Shown: piece after piece, positions 59,774-64,000 of the stretch | Layout: every line of letters starts with the position of its first letter | Position numbering within the stretch: position 1 is the first letter of the stretch | NCBI GenBank assembly: GCA_025331565.1 | Contig: JAFREQ010000076.1 | Span: 1,178,001-1,242,000, forward strand | Length of the DNA stretch: 64,000 nucleotides | Direction: 5' to 3' | DNA from: Holacanthus passer | Taxonomy: Eukaryota > Chordata > Actinopteri > Pomacanthidae | Made by a program: the position numbers and the translations under genes | Notes under the pieces: model-generated | The model's database searches: none | What the model saw: only the letters and a program-made list of their open reading frames with translations | What the model was told of the DNA's origin: nothing

Positions 59774-61359
59774 GCCTGCCATGACTGTGCCTTGGGCTCA
59801 TGTAAGTAGTCACTTAGTGTGCATAGTCACTTTTTCAAATTGTAATTATCTCAGAGACGAGGTAAAACGTTACTAAAGTTATTGACAGCGACTTTTTAAT
59901 AGCCATCAGAAATACTGTTTTTAGCAAGCAGAGTTTATTTTCTGCTCACCATGCAGTCACGAACAACATCCAGTATACTTTATGTGTACAAAAATGTTAT
60001 ATGGAAACCCTTAGGCTCTATTTAGCAAAACAACAGTAAGTGACACTCTGCTATTGTATAGGCATAATAGATATAAAATCCTGAGCAGCCCAACCTTGGA
60101 AAAGTGTGTTTCACAGCCTCACAAAGCATGGTCACGCTTTCAAAGATCCACAGGAATTGGATTTCATGGGTGAGATAAAGAGAAGAGCATTTGGCTGTGA
60201 GGTTTGCTTGGGGGGGCTTAGCACTTCTTGTTAAAGATACATTCTTGAGGGGGTATATTTTGAAGTTAGGCAAAGGTCAGAGCAAGTATATTTCAGAAAA
60301 CTACAGAGCTGTTTCATGGATGTTTGATAATTTTTTAGGTCTTAGGAAATTAAAACAAATAAAGAAATTATTTTCTAAAAGGCTTGATATCCAGAAAATC
60401 AATAATGTCTAAATACCATTATTGACTCATAAGTAGGTTGTGTTTCAGTCATTTGAGTTCACTATGAAATTCTATAACCAATGGTTTTATTCCAAAATGC
60501 TACATATCCATTTTAATAAATCATCTGAAGAAAATTGCCAGAGGTTAGCTATTCAAAATATAAAGAGACTCAAGAGGATTCCGTCCTGAATTACCATAAA
60601 AATGTTTTCAAATGTTTTCTGCTCATTGTATTAGATTAGGTGCGACTTTTCTTTTGGATGTGATGAAATTCCGATATGTAGCTCAGCTTTGCAGATGCTT
60701 GTGTGAGTGCTGGCTTCTGCAGTGTGTTGGCTCATCCCATGGGTTGTATTGATTTTTACGTCAGCCGGATAGAGTTTCTGCCATAGTAACATATTACATC
60801 TGCATTGATCAGGACAACTTGTCTGGGAAGCACATGTAGAGGAGATGGGGAACAGGCTCCGTCGCTGCTCCACAGACTCTGCAGCCTGAGACATAGATTT
60901 ATTGTCGCAAAGACAAGAAATTATCTCTAAACAGTTGGTAAATTTGTATTTTATATGAATTGTATATTCCGTATTTGAGCTTCCTTCAATAACATTACAT
61001 ATAATAAATCAGTCACAGGAAAGCATGACACTAGATATATATTATCAGTGAAAATGAGCCTTAATCAGAACTGCAACAATCATGTATTGGGACAAATCTG
61101 ATACCTAGAGATGATATTTATATACTACTGATATGCACCAAAAAATGCATTTGTAAGAAATGTAATACCATCTTGATTACCCCTTTTTTATCAACATAAT
61201 GAGAAAATGATGTTGGCAACCAAAAAATGAACATACAGTATCTGTAGAGGTACAAAATCTTGACACTGAAAGTATCAGCAAAATGTTCACTGACAATATC
61301 ATTTGTTTACAATAACAGATTTTGCAATGCAGTATCTACTTGTAGCAACTACAGCATTT
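59774..61359. other. No gene seen
   Basis: AT-rich, with short ORFs only. No splice-bounded frame is evident. Confidence 0.45.
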
Positions 61360-61640
61360 TAAAACTTTTTATGGTTATGTTTAGGGACTCACAGTATTTG
61401 GTTAAGGTTAGGACAAATCCACAGGGACTTGAAGCGCAAAACCAAATGTGTTCAGTTCATTAACATTTAACTGAAACCACAATTTTCCCCTAACCTTTAC
61501 CAAAGTACTTTTGTTGCCTAAGATTAACAACACATGGGACTCAGGATGTGAATTCCAAGCTTTCATTTCAAAGGCCTGCACTTTGTCCTTGTAACGTCCT
61601 CCACAATCACAATAGCATGTGTTAAATATATGTTCTTACA
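61360..61640 (+). repeat. Dispersed fish repeat fragment
   Basis: GTTATGTTTAGGGACTCAC, GTATTTGGTTAAGGTTAGGA and CCCCTAACCTTTACCAAAG follow the arrangement of a repeat seen often in fish, with GGTTAGG on one side and CCTAACC on the other. Confidence 0.5.
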
Positions 61641-62039
61641 CTGGAACATAATTCAGGCAACAATTATGTTTCCTTACACACGTTTTTGGGAAAACAAATT
61701 ACAGGATTGTCGGGGTTGTTTAGGCATAAAAATTTCTTGTTATATAGCAATTTGATCAAATTCAATTTATCAAGACGACAATTCAATTCAAGAGTGAGTG
61801 TCTTTCTCAATTTTATTTCATTTTAGATTTTTTTTTTCAGAAATTAGTCAAAACTGTATAGTAATTCAAGAAACTTGCAATAATGTGAAACTATTCTTAA
61901 CCCATAAAATAAAAAGATAGACATCAGACAGAGTTATATTTTAAACATTATTCTAGAACAAGATGCAGGAAGTTATATTTCTATTACAGTATTTCACAAC
62001 ATATTGCTTCAGTTGTCAAGGCTGGTTATATAGGACAGC
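61641..62039. other. No gene seen
   Basis: AT-rich spacer with a T-tract near 61,828. Confidence 0.45.
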
Positions 62040-62530
62040 AAAAGACAGGACCCAAGTGCAGACAGAGGAGGCAGCAGGAGGACTTCAGTGATTTATTGAC
62101 AATAAAGCTTACTGGCAAGTACAGGTAGATAGACAGGCAGACCAGCAGGCAGGCACATACACAAGTAGACAGACAGGTTGGCAGACAGGTAACAGGTCCA
62201 GATAATGGAAATTTGAATACAGAAGAATAAAGGAAAATGCAACTAGGATGGACTGGCAGAGCATGAGTGGCAATGGGCTGGTTAAATATCTGCAGGGCTG
62301 AGGAGGGAGAGCAGAACAGGCGAGCAGGTGGCCAGGCAAGGTTAAGTGCCTGGAAGTGGAGGGAAAGGGGTTATTGCAGGGCAGGAAGGAGTGGCTGGAT
62401 GTGGGAGATGACTGGGACAAGAGTAAAAGTCAGAGGGCATCTGGTATGATAAGAATGGCAATGAATGTGTTTAAGGAAGTGGGAATGTGGCTGAAGGGAG
62501 GGACAGGGAGGCAGATTGTGACTGATCACT
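62040..62530 (+). repeat. Dispersed repeat, copy B
   Basis: GACAGGACCCAAGTGCAGAC, GTGATTTATTGACAATAAAG and several imperfect (A/G)CAGGCAG/GACAGGC units parallel the segment at 16,815-17,110: a GACCCA start, a TTTATT, then GGCAG-rich units. A G-rich right part with AGGGAAAGG and GGGAGGGACAGGGAGG follows. Assignment to a named family needs a library. Confidence 0.5.
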
Positions 62531-63339
62531 AGATATATAAAACTGAACACACTTAAGACTGAAGATCTTAACTTCTAGATTGAATTCTTCTATACTGAAT
62601 TCAAAACTTGACTAGTTAGTTGTGACATGTGCAGAAGTTGGCATTGGCAGCAGCAGTAATACTTGTGTCAGTCCCAGTTTCAGCTTTTCAAATTTGGCAG
62701 ATGAGAGAGCAGTTTCGATTCAGTTTGATTTAGGGCTCGGCAACATAGCTGAAAAATGTATCGCAATAAAATGTTTCATTTCAGTTGACATCTGTAATTA
62801 TTGATAGTTTGGTGGTAATGTGTACTGTATGTCATGGCAAACACAATCACAGGATTTTGATGCTGCGATGCGTGTGGGACTTTCAGGGCTTGAATCTCCA
62901 GAGATGAGTGTTCTGCCTCCAGGCTAAAGTTAAGGTGTATGGGCCTACCTGCTGCCTTGGCGCTGATCTGATGACCATCACTCGATCAGTTTGCTTTCTG
63001 CTGTCTGATGCAATTCAACTTCATGACAGCGCATTTGTAGACATTAAACACATGGACACTAACTTGATGCATGATTGGCTGTTTGCGTGACACTTGTATA
63101 GAATGCTGTATTATCAAGGGATATGATGGGCTGTTTATGAGCTGGGGCGTATTTGTTGTGGTTTAAAGCGTTTAAGCGAAACTGTCAAACATTTGAACAA
63201 TTTTCTTATTACTATTGATGAAATTGCCAGTACATTTTGCTATTGTTTTATTGCCCAGGCCTAGTTTGATTATTGAGATTCAAAATATATCAAATTAATT
63301 ATTGCTAAAGTCATGTATGTTACGGAAGTGTTGCATAGT
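62531..63339. other. No gene seen
   Basis: Spacer with no recognisable exon. The ORF at 62,908-63,090 shows no family trait. Confidence 0.4.
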
Positions 63340-63880
63340 AGAATACTGCGTGGGAGCGTTTTCTTAATTCTGCTGGATTTCTTACCATGACCGCCTGCTC
63401 CCACAATGTGTGTGTCTGCTCCCACCAGCAGCAAAGTTTAAACTGCCTGCTCCTGCGAGATTTGTGTTGGGTCCTGCAGGACCCACAGGATCCCAATCCC
63501 AGTGCAGTTCTCTAATGCATACCTGTCGGTAGTAAGTTAATGAAATTACGTTCTCTTCCTCTGCATTTAAACATACCACCATCATTTGACTAAATGATTG
63601 TCTTCTATGGCCATTATGAGCCACCATACCTTGTATGTGTAACCATGGCAACGCCAACAAACATCCTTGAGTTCGCTCTGGTTCACAGTCATGTAAGAGG
63701 ACAAGCTTATGTCTGATCCATTCATGTGATGTTTATTCTTTATAAACCACTGGTCATTTCGAGACAGTTTAATCAGTTACTCACACATACAGGAACTCAT
63801 TTCTACAATTTTCACTCAAATGCTGCGGTTGCTCCCAAATTATTTGCGTCACAATCCCAATGCAGTTCTCTACTGCAAAG
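63340..63880. repeat. Repeat with a duplicated 25-base block
   Basis: CAATCCCAGTGCAGTTCTCT (from 63,494) returns at 63,852 as CAATCCCAATGCAGTTCTCT. Before the first is a C-rich part with CTGCTCCCACAATG, CTGCTCCCACCAGC and GGTCCTGCAGGACCCACAGG, and GTTGCTCCCAAATT precedes the second. The GGACCCACAGGATCCCAATCC wording is familiar from a dispersed fish repeat. Confidence 0.5.
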
Positions 63881-64000
63881 TGCCTTCTGAAAGAAATGTT
63901 TGTTCTCTCCTTTCTCATGGAAATAACAAGCAGAGGAGATTGGTGCATAGGATTTTTGTTTTCTCTTTTCAAAAATTTGTGTCAAATTATACAGATTGCA

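Noticed and set aside
1..64000. A novel multi-gene system
   Set aside because: There is one clear gene and otherwise repeats and weak candidates. Nothing shows several genes working together, so no new system is claimed.

Overview
The window is vertebrate nuclear DNA, almost certainly from a ray-finned (teleost, probably percomorph) fish. It is AT-rich, with GT-AG introns and abundant CA/GT microsatellites. Its mobile-element relics are of kinds common in fish genomes: a Penelope-like element, a Rex1/L2-type LINE, a tRNA-derived SINE and several MITE families. Only about 4.1 kb of the 64 kb can be shown to be protein coding.

The one gene that can be read completely is an ABCC-family transporter on the + strand (22,078-39,990). 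I joined 30 coding exons by hand, all with GT donors and AG acceptors and compatible phases. They give an uninterrupted frame of 1,367 codons plus stop. The product has two membrane domains, two nucleotide-binding domains and no TMD0, and it resembles ABCC12 (MRP9) most closely, so it is called abcc12. An AATAAA signal lies about 480 bases after the stop.

Region by region: 1-10.2 kb is intergenic, with a short T-tract tandem repeat and a tRNA-derived SINE. At 10.27-12.0 kb are decayed, colinear coding-like blocks of an unnamed, probably transposon-related protein. At 13.4-17.1 kb lie several repeats, including the 3' part of a Penelope-like element. At 18.0-18.8 kb two CpG-richer patches could be divergent first exons, the right-hand one possibly the 5' UTR of abcc12. 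The transporter follows, its introns carrying an antisense LINE and three MITE copies. From 40.5 to 64 kb there is a possible promoter or first exon (44.5-44.8 kb), one good orphan exon (50,327-50,446), a weak 121-codon ORF (56.8 kb) and more repeats.

I found no novel defence system, operon, CRISPR array or gene cluster. The items most worth checking are the decayed coding region at 10.3-12.0 kb, the unidentified exon at 50.3 kb, the possible divergent promoter at 18 kb, and the Penelope fragment ending about 50 bases upstream of the first abcc12 coding exon.
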